DNA from: Labyrinthula sp. Ha
Taxonomy: Eukaryota > Sar > Bigyra > Labyrinthulida > Labyrinthulaceae
Direction of reading: 5' to 3'
Assembly (NCBI GenBank): GCA_015227615.1
Contig: JAALGZ010000013.1
Coordinates: 992,001-1,056,000, forward strand
Length of the DNA: 64,000 nucleotides
Part shown: piece after piece, positions 45,375 through 55,320 of the stretch
Position numbering within the stretch: the first letter of the stretch is position 1
How the letters are laid out: every line of letters starts with the position of its first letter
Notes under the pieces: generated by a model
The model's database searches: none
What the model was told of the DNA's origin: nothing
The model's input: the letters and a program-made list of their open reading frames with translations, nothing else
Translations under genes and position numbers: made by a program

Positions 45375-46458
45375 TTAGGATAAGTAATCTGAGTACTCCT
45401 TCTTCTTTACTTCTTTTGTCAGCTTTATTATAAGGCCCTCTTTGAAAAAGTCTTTACAGTCTTCTCGCAGCTTAGTTGCTGAACTTCGAAAACCTGGATT
45501 TATCTTTAAGCAACAATTTAAAGCCTGTTTTCCAAACTCTTTTCTTATGCCTTTTTTTTCTACAAATTGCAAATTTTCAAGAAACCTTGGAAATTTTAAA
45601 TCTTCATCTTCGCTTGGATTAAATTGAATAAAGGTCTTTTGAGAAGAATACTCAGGCCATGACTTTTCACAGGGAACTCCAAGGGCATCAAATATTGCAC
45701 ATAGTTGTGATAAATCAGCGTCACAGTACCAGAATGGCTCTGCATTATTTGTTAGCATCTGAATAAGAACTATTCCTAGAGCCCAAATATCAACTTTTGA
45801 GTTATATTTTAAGCCAAGAAGAACTTCAGGTGGTTTATAAAATCTGTTTCCAAACTGCCCTGTTAGACTGCTAAGGGTTGTTTCGTTAGAAATAGTTCTT
45901 GATGATCCAAAATCGCATAGTTTTATAACGTAGCTGTCAATAGTCTTCTTGAACAGTATATTATTCGGTTTGATATCACGGTGAACGCAATCTTGTCTAC
46001 AAATTATATTTAATCGAAACATTTACCCGTGGATGAACTCCAGTGCCTTTAAGATTTGAGAGGTAATTTCTATACAGGGGTTATCTTCAATCTCTCTAGT
46101 CTTTAGAAAATAAGTATATTTACTGTTTAGAGTTAATGACATCATGTAGATCAAAATTGGCAACCTCAAATACCAAATAGAGTTTTTCTTGGTCCTTCCA
46201 TACACAAAAGAACTAAACACTGAGAAGGCACTACTAAGATACGTGGATTACATTTTCATGATCAAGCGCTTTAAGAATGCTGACCTCATTTTCTGCAATT
46301 TCATCTATTTTCTTCTTGTTTCGTCGATCAAAAAAATGCTTAAGTCGTTTTAAAATAAAGGTTTCGTGTGTTTTTTTGTTTTTTCCCAGGTATACCTTGG
46401 CAAACATGCCTTCAGCAACTTTTTTTATTGTCTCATACTCCGCGTTTTCCTTATCCAT
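45375..46458 (-). CDS. CMGC-type (CDK-like) protein kinase, four exons, 331 aa
   Basis: Exons (minus strand) 46458-46243, 46212-46124, 46095-46027 and 45996-45375, total 996 nt. The introns are 30, 28 and 30 nt, all GT-AG and all required to keep the kinase reading frame. Motifs in order: AEGMFAKVYLG (glycine loop, with only one of the usual glycines kept), FILKRLK (VAIK Lys), ENEVSILKALDHENVI (helix C), FFCVWKDQEKLYLVFE (hinge), HRDIKPNNIL (catalytic loop), DFGSSR (magnesium loop) and FYKPPEVLLG (CMGC form of APE). VDIWALGIVLIQML and SWPEYSS follow. HRD, DFG and Lys are intact, so it should be catalytically competent. The HRDIKPNN and YxPPE motifs place it with the CDK/CMGC group; the exact subfamily is uncertain. 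Confidence 0.92.
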
Positions 46459-46666
46459 TCTCCAAAAAACTGTTATAATTTTCGCCAGTTACTGTTCTTC
46501 AACTGTCTTAACAAGTATTATCTCGAACGAAACAAAACGCGAAAAACCGTTTTTACAGATGAGGGGTAATGCAATATTGAGTTTACATAACTAAGAGTCC
46601 ACGTGGCGAAATAGCTCAATATTGAGCGTCCACTGTCTCAGTTTGATTTTCTTGGGCAGTTGCAAG

Positions 46667-47833
46667 ATGCACCAAAATTTCGGAGAATTTCTAAGAAAAA
46701 ACTTAAAGAAAGAAATAATGAGAAAGCCGAATAAGAAGAATTATGAAGTCGTAGACACCAAAGGAGACTCTGGATCTGATACTTTGATCACAATCAAGAT
46801 TAAGCAAACTGAGGAAAATGTGAAAAGCCTCTCCGTTTCCCCGTTAATGACTATCAAAGCGCTGAAAGAACAAATTGCCACCTTGACGAACATTGAACCT
46901 AACAGGCAGCGGCTCATTCACTTTGGAAAAATGATGAACAATGACTCAAGGAAAATCGATGATTACAAAGTCAACTCTGGAGATTTTATACACTTAGTTC
47001 CTCTGCCGAAGAATTTCAATCCAGAGACTAGTGTTCAGGTTAACCAGTCTAATGCTAGCAACCTTCCGGCGCACTCGCCCACTGGTCCAAACATTTTTCA
47101 ACCTTTTGCAGGACCGAATTCACCTGATCCTTTTATTCTGAACATGGATGCCATAAACAATCTACCTAGTAATGCTGATTACTTTGAGCGAGTTGAGCTT
47201 GGATTCTGCAGGGCAAGACTGAGACTACTCTCATCAACTATGCTCTTCTACTATATTCTCACTGCTTTCTCGGCGCTTGGTGATTGGACTCATCCTGAAT
47301 ATCGAGACAGTACATACGAATCAGGCCATGGACCTTCTGACCTATATCTCTTGCTGAATGTTTTTGAATGCTTGATGGGGATTGCTGTTGCGATGAGAGG
47401 AGTTAGAGCTGCTGCTAGTGATCATCTGCTTTGCAGTAGCAAGTTCTTTCAAGCTCTAGTTCAATTGTTCACATTGCATCTGATAAGCTTTATTATTTAT
47501 TCAAAGGAGTTTATATCTGGAGATATAGTTTATAGTCAAACGGATGCAACGCACATGGGGCATGAGGGATCTGAAACTTCCGATGAAGCTGCGCAGTCAC
47601 TTGGGCCAGTGCAAATAACCGTTTTCAACTTCTTCATTTCAATGTGTATTTGGTTCTGGATATTTTCGATTGCTGTAAAATTTCATCGTCAGCTTGCCAT
47701 TGTTCATCCTCAAGACGACATGGAGCCGCTGTCGTCCATTATATTCACTAATTCCGTTCACCCAGAGGAAGCCGATGCAGCAAATGTTCCCAGGACTGAA
47801 TCTACTCAAGAATCCAACGTAAATAGAGTGTAA
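46667..47833 (+). CDS. Ubiquitin-like domain membrane protein (TMUB/HERP-like), 388 aa
   Basis: The first ATG is at 46667. A ubiquitin-like fold lies at about residues 40-110: ITIKIKQTEENVKSLSVS, IKALKEQI, EPNRQRLIHFGKMMND-type core, and GDFIHLVPLPK. A Pro/Asn-rich linker follows, then about four hydrophobic segments (LSSTMLFYYILTAF, DLYLLLNVFECLMGIAVAM, FFQALVQLFTLHLISFIIY, ITVFNFFISMCIWFWIFSIAV). UBL-plus-membrane architecture is shared by TMUB and HERP proteins, which act in endoplasmic-reticulum-associated degradation; that function is inferred from architecture only. The gene is divergent from the kinase (about 210 nt between starts), and its stop is 3 nt from that of the next, convergent gene. 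Confidence 0.85.
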   Translation: MHQNFGEFLRKNLKKEIMRKPNKKNYEVVDTKGDSGSDTLITIKIKQTEENVKSLSVSPLMTIKALKEQIATLTNIEPNRQRLIHFGKMMNNDSRKIDDYKVNSGDFIHLVPLPKNFNPETSVQVNQSNASNLPAHSPTGPNIFQPFAGPNSPDPFILNMDAINNLPSNADYFERVELGFCRARLRLLSSTMLFYYILTAFSALGDWTHPEYRDSTYESGHGPSDLYLLLNVFECLMGIAVAMRGVRAAASDHLLCSSKFFQALVQLFTLHLISFIIYSKEFISGDIVYSQTDATHMGHEGSETSDEAAQSLGPVQITVFNFFISMCIWFWIFSIAVKFHRQLAIVHPQDDMEPLSSIIFTNSVHPEEADAANVPRTESTQESNVNRV

Positions 47834-47836
47834 ACA

Positions 47837-48728
47837 TTAAATCCTAAATACTTGGTTGTTTCGGAAACCTCTGTACTGCAATAGACCACCTAGATCAGGT
47901 TGTTCTCCAAGCTTACCATCCTCATGACCTGGACCGCAAAGTTCTGAAATAAAATTATCTGATCCAGAGACTATGACCACGTCTTCATTAGTATTTAACT
48001 CTTTAACCACGCGATGTAGGTTTGTTCTTGAGGTTTCCAAACGAATTTCTTTATCCATACTAAAATGCCTAGGAAACATAAGGACCGTAAAAAAAACACT
48101 TTTGGGCCCAGACTTTGATTGACTCACCTATAGACTTCTTTTCAAAAAGGTAAATCTCGGTTGTCAAGTTACAGTTTTCTTCATTTCGCACTTTCTGACT
48201 CGCTTCAACAGCTTGAATGCAAGGCGCTACAGCAGATCCTTGACAAATAGCGACCAATCTCCTTGGGATTAAGCTCTGCTGCTTGTTCACTCTATTTCGC
48301 AGCAGGATAACCTGGTTTAAAGTGGTAAAGGTGAGAACAGGTTCAAACTTGAAAAAATATAACCTAGAACCTGCACCTATTCTTGTCAACAGGCTAGAGA
48401 AGTATCCATTTTCTACTTCCTTAACTAGAACCCCTATTTCGTTTCTTGGTCCAAGGTATATAGCACTATAAGGGCGAAAGACGTTCCCCGAATCAGCAAT
48501 ATTTACCTTTACTATACTCCGCTCTTCCCCCTCGTTCCATACATCTTTCCCTCTAAAACGTATAAACTTGTATTTCTCGTTTATTCGTTCGTGCCCAATA
48601 ACTTCCCCAAGAAAACCAAAGCTATCCACACCGTGTTTTCTAGTGGAATATCTTTGGTACAATGGCGTAGAAACACCCAGCATTGCCAGCCCCGTTCCAA
48701 AGACTTTTAGCGATTTTCTTGTTACCAT
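47837..48728 (-). CDS. Cytochrome-b5-reductase-like FAD/NAD oxidoreductase with a one-base slip in a T8 run
   Basis: The ATG at 48728 is followed by a hydrophobic N-terminus (residues 8-22) that could anchor the protein in a membrane or target mitochondria. The FAD-binding half has FRPYSAIYLG (the RPY[ST] motif) and GYFSSLLTRIGAGSRLY (GxxS region). The NAD half has LVAICQGSAVAPCIQAV, then FTVLMFPRHF, EDVVIVSGSDNFISELCG and a closing GLLQYRGFRNNQVFRI (the CG...lGY...F end of the family). The two halves lie in different frames joined at a run of eight T (about 48085-48092); seven T would give one continuous protein across the expected strand. A strong donor-like GTGAGT nearby does not give an in-frame intron. 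So this is either a real one-base lesion or an assembly error. Confidence 0.8.
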
Positions 48729-48821
48729 TTATTAATTTTGTTACATCTAGAGTATGTTAATGCTGTATTGTGATCTTTCTTTTTCTTTCTTCCAAGCCGT
48801 TAAAGGATGAGAAAGTTCTAG

Positions 48822-50264
48822 ATGTCAAAGTCAGAAAAAGTGAGTTTTTCTCTACGTAACGCTTAGATACACCAGCTAGTGAGACAAGTAAATGAAGGAG
48901 ACTTGGATCAAGATGCTTTTTTCGATGAGCTAGCCAAGCTGCACAGTGCGAGCAGTGAAGGATATGAGAACAGAAGGATTGCTCAACCTGTGTTTAACTT
49001 CAAGGGATCTATAGGAAGTGTTGATGACGAGCAAAAGAGATATGGGCAGAAAGATGTAAGATATTTCATTGAAAGAGTAACTCTCTGGGCTGAAGCAAAG
49101 AAAATTTCCAGAGATAAACTGCTTCAAGCAAAGGAAAGCGAAGAATTGAGATCCTGTACATTTTCACCACGGATTAATAAGTATAAACCATTTATACGAA
49201 CTGTGTGTGCTAATAGAAATGACCTTGATATCTCTGTTGGAAATAGAGCAAGCCTTAGATTATTTGAACATAGCAAAAAGAAGAAACAAACCTTGCTACA
49301 AAACCAAAAAAGAGAAAAGTTAAAAGAACTAGAGAGACTGAAACGAGTATGTACATTTACACCAGCACTAAACAAAACCTCATCAAATTATAGACCCAGA
49401 CGATTTTCCTATAATAGACCAAAGTGTAAGCAAATTTACACGCCTCGAGAGGAGGCTGAGTATTTCGATTTTATGCCAAAGGTAAACCAGACACGAGTAC
49501 AAAGTGCACAAGCAAAAAAATATTTGGAAACAAATATATTCGAGAGGCTAGCAACTGCTAAGCAACCTAGACCTCAAAGCGCAAGAAACAATGTTTATGC
49601 AAAAAGACCTTATAGTGAAGTCAGTAGTTGTCGAGACACTCCAAGTCAAAGAGGAAGGAGTGGTCAATTCAATGCCTTTCTGCAAAGGCAGGAAATTGCC
49701 TCAAGGAAACAATCTGAGAGGTTAAAGTCTAGAGGAAGTCAGTATTCGCATTCGCCTTCAATAAACCGTAACAGCAAAGAGCTTGCATATAGGACATATC
49801 CGAGAGACCATCAGAGCAGGGTCAAGCTGTATATAGAGAAAAAGAATATGAAATCTTTTCGCAGCCACCAGAAGTCAGGCGAAGAGCCGAGGTTTCAGCC
49901 AGAAATAACGTCAACAGGTAAGAAAACTCATTCTAGGGTATTATCAACAAACCAGCATGAAGTACTCGCTCGAGAGAAAAAGATAAAATTCTTGAGAAGA
50001 CAGCTCGAGCTGGACTGCGATGAAATGAGAAACTTAACATTCAAGCCAAAATTGAGTTCTGAAACAAGACATGGAAGATATAGACACGTAGAAGGAAAGC
50101 TGAAAATTACTGCAGATCCAAATGGCTATATCACAAGACTGAAGAAGGAAAAAGATGAAGCTGTCAGAAAAAAACTGTTATATGATCGCCTAAATGATTT
50201 GCATAATATGAATGAGTGCACCTTCAAACCTAACCTAGTAGCAAGATATTGGAGATACCAATAG
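48822..50264 (+). CDS. Charged protein with repeated [CL]TF.P..N motifs (basal-body/flagellar-type), 471 aa
   Basis: Exon 1 is 48822-48839 (MSKSEK), the intron 48840-48866 (27 nt, GTGAGT...CTTAG), exon 2 48867-50264. The protein is Arg/Lys/Gln-rich with predicted coiled helices. It carries about seven spaced motifs: CTFSPRINK, CTFTPALNK, DFMPKVNQT, HSPSINRNSK, RFQPEITS, LTFKPKLSS and CTFKPNLVA. Repeats of this TFxPxxN type recur in uncharacterised protist proteins, several linked to flagella or basal bodies; that link is background knowledge, not shown here. It starts 94 nt from the divergent reductase-like gene and converges on the next gene with 17 nt between stops. Confidence 0.82.
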
Positions 50265-50281
50265 GTAGGCCACTTATTATT

Positions 50282-51316
50282 TTAGACGGAGTACTGCATT
50301 CCCTCTAGCCTTTCAAATTCAGTTTTTCGCCTTAAGTCAAACTTGGGGAAAAACATACTGACTGATTGTCTTATATTTTCGTGAGGCTTGTAAGTTTGTG
50401 ATATAAATTCCGAATCAAGTGAAGCAAACACTTGCACCGCTACCAGATTTACCAATGTATCAGAGAAAGATCCAGAAGAAAACAATACGACAAAGCTCAG
50501 CGGGAAGAGTAGTAGAATAGAAAGCGGGTCACTCAGAATAATCACCGTGACAGCAAACAGATTAAACAACCGTTCTTTCCATACCTTTCTGTAAGCCTTA
50601 TTGAACAAAATGCTTCGAAGTTCAAATAAAATCATTATAGGTTCCACAGCCAACCTTAATATAAAGAGAACCGGAATAACAAATATCACTTGAATCAAAT
50701 TTTTTAAGTGGTTGCGAAGACGCTGACCCCTGGTCATCTGCTCCATTTGATGAAACTTATGTTCCAGAAGTGCGCGGCTAGTTAAGTTGAGATCTCCATC
50801 TGAAGATGGGTTGACTAGACAGGGAAGGTATTTTTCAAAAAAGAACTGGTACCTTTTGTAAATTGTCTGCTGCCTGTCGGAAGCAAGGTTCCCATGAAGA
50901 ATAACGGCGTAAAAGATTGTATTTGCAAGCAAACTCTCTGAGAGAAGTGGCATCGTTAGAACAAGCGAAATTACCCAGGTAAAAAGCTGGAAATTGCATA
51001 AGCTTAGGCCTCCCCTTCTTTCTAAGACTGGATCGAGGTCACCTACTAGCTCAACGTCGTGAAAACAATACTCGAACCTTTCTTTGGAATCATCAAAAGC
51101 CTCGAGTAGAGTCCAAATAGCACAGGCAGAAATCAACAATGAAACCCAGCACTTAATATAAATATATTTTCTTCTGATACTTAAACCGTCAGTGCTTACT
51201 TCCTGTTTCCTTTCTTGTTTTATTTGCTCAAGAATGCTTTCAGCCCCTTGTTCCAAGTCGTTTCCTTTTACAGAAACATTTATTGACTCTTCTTTTGTAC
51301 TATTTTTCTCAGACAT
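50282..51316 (-). CDS. Multi-pass membrane protein of unknown function, 344 aa
   Basis: Not matched to a known family. A polar N-terminus (about 45 residues) is followed by hydrophobic segments: CWVSLLISACAIWTLLEAF, LFTWVISLVLTMPLLSES with LLANTIFYAVILHG, LIQVIFVIPVLFILRLAVEPIMILFEL, LFNLFAVTVIILSD and ILLLFPLSFVVLFSSG. There is a basic loop (RGQRLRNHLKNL) and a short polar C-terminus. About five or six membrane passes. No signature residues of transporters or channels were noticed. Single exon, last gene of the compact island. Confidence 0.75.
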   Translation of the reverse strand: MSEKNSTKEESINVSVKGNDLEQGAESILEQIKQERKQEVSTDGLSIRRKYIYIKCWVSLLISACAIWTLLEAFDDSKERFEYCFHDVELVGDLDPVLERRGGLSLCNFQLFTWVISLVLTMPLLSESLLANTIFYAVILHGNLASDRQQTIYKRYQFFFEKYLPCLVNPSSDGDLNLTSRALLEHKFHQMEQMTRGQRLRNHLKNLIQVIFVIPVLFILRLAVEPIMILFELRSILFNKAYRKVWKERLFNLFAVTVIILSDPLSILLLFPLSFVVLFSSGSFSDTLVNLVAVQVFASLDSEFISQTYKPHENIRQSVSMFFPKFDLRRKTEFERLEGMQYSV

Positions 51317-51539
51317 ATTTCTTTGAATTCTTTCTAAATACTGTATTGTTAAATCGACAACTTCTAGACATTACATCGTAGCTTACGTAACTTATGATGA
51401 AATAGAGAAGTTCCCAGTTTCCTGGTATATTTTGTACCAGATGCTTTCTTCATTCCAAAACTACCAACTGCAGACAATTCTGTGGTTAGTTTGGACATTT
51501 TAAATGTTACATTACCAGTATGAATAGAAGATCGAATAA
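51317..51539. other. Short intergenic spacer
   Basis: Upstream sequence of the membrane-protein gene up to the MULE insertion; nothing recognised. Confidence 0.4.
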
Positions 51540-51699
51540 GATTAATTGGCTCGGGAGTCAGATACTCCTAAATTACATTGGACGAATTTTTAATTTCCCA
51601 AATTTTTTTTTTTGAGAAAAACAAACCAACAAAATCAAGATAAAAAAATTGAAATCATGACAGTTGTATGATAAAAGACAGGACAGGACAAAGCTAGGA

Positions 51700-52260
51700 C
51701 CCCGAAAACATAATAATTTGCAAGATTGAACAAGATTATACAAGATTGAACAAGATTTTACAAGATTTAAGAAGATTTAAAGATATTAAAGAATTTTGAG
51801 TGCAAGAAGAGAGCCACGAAACAGAAAAGATAAATATTGAACAAAATGGAGTGCAAGAAGCGAGTTAGTAAAGGCAAAAGGTAAATATTGAATAAGATTT
51901 AGTGCTGCCCAGAGGGTTGAAAACACAGATTTTACTCAAACCAAAACTCAGGGTTCAGGATTATTCAAAGCAAAAGGGAGGGGGTTTAACATTTATATTT
52001 AAAAAAAACAACTTGAAGAAACTATATTTCAAGAAAACAAGTTCAAGAATTTATATTTAAAAAAAAATGTTCAAGATTTCATATTTAAAAAGAAAATGTT
52101 CAAGATTTTATGTTTAAAAGAAAATAAGTTCAGGATTAAAAAAAAAGGGTTAGGGTTCAAGGTTTTGTATTTCAAAAAAACAAGGTTCAGGATTTAAAAA
52201 CCAAAGGGTTCAAGGATTTATTCTTAAAGAAACAGTTCAAGAAAAGCAAAGGGTTGAACA
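51700..52260. repeat. Degenerate AT-rich tandem repeats inside the MULE
   Basis: First a series of CAAGATT(GAA) units (51720-51790), then about 20-35-bp units built on TTCAAGATTTATATTTAAAA and GTTCAGGATT. A similar but shorter AAG/TTCAAG-rich stretch lies in the matching part of the second MULE (about 58730-59120). Likely transposon sub-terminal DNA. Confidence 0.6.
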
Positions 52261-52274
52261 ACGGACCACTTTTC

Positions 52275-52562
52275 TCACTCATCTGTGAGAAGAGTGGTCT
52301 GAGAGAAGTCCAGAGGTGAAGCTACCCTTTCTCCCTTCCCCTTCCTTCTTTTGACCCTCTTCCTTGATGACTCAAACATAATCCCACTTTCTTCAGAAAC
52401 TTGATCTAAATTCCCAAAGTCTCCATCTGGGTTCTCCCTGAGCGCAGCGGTCATCTTCAAGACTGCTGCGTAGCTTTTCTTCCAGCCCTCGTTGCTGCTT
52501 TTCGCCTCTTCACAGAGCGCTTTGCATACAGCGAGAAGCTTGTAATATTTAGGTTCCGGATT
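52275..52562 (-). CDS. Conserved in-frame extension downstream of the MULE transposase TGA
   Basis: Directly after the TGA the same frame stays open for about 95 codons, beginning NPEPKYYKLLAVCKALCEE, passing MTAALRENPDGDFG and a basic cluster KRVKRRKGK (likely nuclear signal), and ending at TLLTDE. The same TGA and the same extension occur in the second copy (59134-59421). The first part is almost identical between the copies, far more than the transposase itself. It could be read-through sequence, a separate small product starting at the internal ATG 52460, or a recently converted segment. Confidence 0.5.
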   Translation of the reverse strand, partial: NPEPKYYKLLAVCKALCEEAKSSNEGWKKSYAAVLKMTAALRENPDGDFGNLDQVSEESGIMFESSRKRVKRRKGKGERVASPLDFSQTTLLTDE

Positions 52563-54371
52563 TCATGGGATGTAAGCTGCGTTCACAGGTGGAACTCTCA
52601 CCTTGAACTCAATACACCCACGTGGGCAATCGACTTCTCGCCCCATCTCCCTTATTTCTTGCTTGAACAGAGGATGCTCCTGGTGCCTCCACATCTCAGG
52701 AAGATGATCTATGTCCATGTATTTGATCCTTTTACGATCACAATACCGGGCATAGTGACGACATGGAAAACGTTGATTTGTCCAGGTTTCACAAGTACAT
52801 GACTGAAGTTTTATCCCTTCCCTTTCAACAACCTCCAGCACATGTTTCATCTTTACTCTCATGTTTGCATCACTGACAATGAACTTTCTTGAACTCAACT
52901 CTTCAACAATCCAACACGCTCCCATCAACTTCAACTCTTTTGTGAACATTTCATCAGCTTCCTTTGAAAAATCTTTATCCTCCCGAATCAAATCCTTAAT
53001 CTTTTTCAAAGTTTTCTCCATGTACTTATCCACATTATTCTCGTGGTAAGTCACAACCTCATCTAGGGTCCAAGTTTTAAGAGTACTTTTCAAAGAACCA
53101 TTCCCTTTAATTGCTGAGTGAAATGATTCAACCCTCTGAGTAGCGCTGTGAGAGAACGTTGGAAGTTTTCTCGTCATTTCCCAACACACTTTGTTTTTTT
53201 TTTCCTTAATTTTTTTTAGGGCAACTTGCTGTGCTGCTTCAGGATATTCAATCAACATGTTTTCAATAAGCTGATCAAGTTCTTTTTCTTCTGAAAAGAT
53301 TCCAGTGAGAACATCCCCCAAGCTGTTTGTAAATTTTATTTTTTTCATCCCTTTTAGGCCGGATGCTGCTGAGTTCAAGGTTGCAAGAAAGTGTTTCCTG
53401 CAAAGAACATGAGAAGACCCAAGTTCCTCCACAGCTGCTTCCAGTGCTCGACTCCCATCGGTCATGATGACTTTAGCATCCTGAAGACCCAGAAGTTTCA
53501 GCCCTTTCACAACATCCTTGCTGGCCTCACTTTCCATCATTGAGCATCCGAAATGTATTGTTTTACGGAAGCAATCGATCCCGCAAGGGAACATTGCCAC
53601 CAATCGATATCTGCTCATTCCATGGGTAGTATCCACTTGGATACTATCCCCGTATACTTTTTTTAATTTATTTTGTAGGTCTTCTTGAAAGCTGACTCCA
53701 TTTAGAATAGCTTTGCCTTCCTTAGGATAATCCCAAGTTAGATCAAATTTTCCTCCACGTTCTAAGCATCTTTTCCCACACGTAATTAACTTTTTAATAT
53801 TATTATCTTCGCTAGCGTCAACGCCTTCTTTAGCTTTTTTCATAATTCTTTTTACTAATACTTTGTCAAACAATGTGCCTGGAAAATTGCGATGTAGAGC
53901 GACATCTGCCGCTGCAATTCCACTGTCGGCAACTCCTAGGTGTTTAATCATTTTTTATTCTTCACTTGTAAGCTGTTGTGCATATTTTTTTATTTTTCCT
54001 AGTGCTTTTACCTCATGATTGCAGTGATTTTCGTTAATTACGACGAAAATGTACTTAGAAGTTTCAAGATTAAGCTTAATGTTAACTTCAAAAGAGCAAT
54101 TTTTGTCTGAACTACACTTAATTTTACCTCTCTTAAGTCTTTTGAAGTTCCAGCCCCACTTAACCAAGCTGATTACCTCGTCAAAGTAGCGAGAAGCACG
54201 AATTTTCCACTTAGAACGACCACTGGCAAGTCTACTGATCACTTCCAGCATTTCTTCTGAAGTAGAATACGTTGCTGCAGTCCATTTTCTTAGTATTTCT
54301 GATTGACTTTGTTCCTCAGGGTCGAGAACCTCTAGTTGGAGGTTTGTCCCTTTCGTTTCGTGTTTCTCCAT
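52563..54371 (-). CDS. MULE transposase (zinc-finger N-terminus, DDE core, SWIM finger) with one in-frame TAA
   Basis: The ATG at 54371 begins an N-terminal domain with a WRKY/GCM-like zinc-binding pattern, WGWNFKRLKRGKIKC then C, later HCNHE (residues about 70-125), typical for MuDR-type DNA binding. A TAA at 53955-53957 interrupts the frame; the second copy has TTA there, so the ancestral codon was Leu and one base changed. The remainder in the same frame is the transposase core: IQVDTTHGMSRYRL (first Asp), VIMTDGSRALEAAV (second Asp), LCRKHFLATLN (C/H region) and TQRVESFHSAIKG (Glu). The SWIM zinc finger is CTCETWTNQRFPCRHY. The D, D and E residues are all present. The frame ends at a TGA at 52563, but see the conserved sequence downstream. 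Confidence 0.9.
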
Positions 54372-54584
54372 AGTTTTTGTTCGTAATTTTGTATTTAGAA
54401 TTGCCCAAAAATATAATTTTCTGCCCTGTTTAAATTTTCTCTAAGTATGGGATTCACAAATTCTGTGCATCTATTATTCAGACGAAGTATGATGAAAAAA
54501 ATTTTGGGAAATCGATCTGACCAATGAGATCGCGAGGAGTATCTGACTCCGGAGTCAAAAAAACCGCGCCCGGTTTTGATTAAT

Positions 54585-55320
54585 AATTTTTAGAAATTAT
54601 CTTATTGGTACAATTGGAAGAGTGGTGTAATTTACACCAACGTAAATAAATACTATCCCCAAATTATTTATAAGAGCCCGGTCAAAGGTAACTTAAACTT
54701 AAACACTTTTAAAGAATATGAATAGAACTTTGACCTGAATCTTCAATCAGAATAATACGATAAACTCTGGAATAGTGGGTTGCTCTATACGTACAGACTG
54801 TTAGGGTTCTTTAACGGTATAAACGGTAATTAACGGTAGAAAAAGCATCCAAATTTTGCTTATCGTTAATAACGGTAAGCAGAGTTAGCCGAATCCTTAA
54901 CGTTAACTAACAGTCATACTATACCGTTAAGAAACCCTAATTGCTATTTGTCATCCGTCAACGAATAAATAAGTACAAATTTACCACCTAAGATATAAAC
55001 AACTGAAGATACAAGAACAACATTACGTTAAGTACCGATAAGATAACGTTAAGCTAAGTGTACAAAAATGCCCATTTTATGTAAATGAAATAACGTTTGA
55101 TTATTGTCATGTTCCATAAGTTTATTAACGATAGTAATGTGTAGTCTAATTATTTAAAATACCCAGTAGTTAGTACATATTATGAACAGTTACACAATAT
55201 TAAAATAACAGTTCCAATACAATACTATCAAATGGTTAAAAAAAACTGCATACCGTAGGACACGTTCAGTTGGGCCCAGTATAGCTGCACTTTGACTACA
55301 CCAAAACTAAATCAAAGCCA
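54585..55320. other. Intergenic sequence with a small inverted-repeat element
   Basis: Between the MULE and the PT-repeat gene. It holds the dispersed repeat at 54803-54945; otherwise AT-rich, nothing else recognised. Confidence 0.5.
54803..54945. repeat. Dispersed repeat, copy B, with inverted ends (TTAGGGTT.CTTTAACGGTATA)
   Basis: The left end TTAGGGTTCTTTAACGGTATA and the reverse complement of the right end, TTAGGGTTTCTTAACGGTATA, match almost perfectly, giving about 21-bp inverted ends around about 100 bp. Inside are several TAACGGTA motifs and CTTATCGTTAATAACGGTAAG. Blocks are shared with copy A at 14.9 kb. The structure fits a MITE-like non-autonomous element. Confidence 0.6.

Larger units (their letters stand above)
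51548..54577 (-). mobile_element. Mutator-like DNA transposon (MULE), copy 1
   Basis: Terminal inverted repeats: left about 51548-51605 and right about 54503-54570. Both share GGAGTCAGATACTCCT, then CATTGG and ATTTCCCAAA at matching spacing. GATTAAT occurs just outside both ends (51540-51546 and 54578-54584) and is a possible target-site duplication, shorter than the usual 8-10 bp. The transposase lies on the minus strand. The left internal part (about 51700-52260) is non-coding and made of degenerate repeats such as CAAGATTGAA and TTCAAGATTTATATTTAAAA. A related copy lies at 58.2-61.4 kb. Confidence 0.85.

Noticed and set aside
48066-48139. An intron with strong GTGAGT donor in the reductase-like gene
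   Set aside because: None of the available AG acceptors restores the required frame, whereas a one-base change in the T8 run does.
52140-52215. TTAGGG-like stretches that could be interstitial telomere repeats
   Set aside because: Only isolated GGGTTAGGG-type words within degenerate AT-rich repeats of the MULE; no array.
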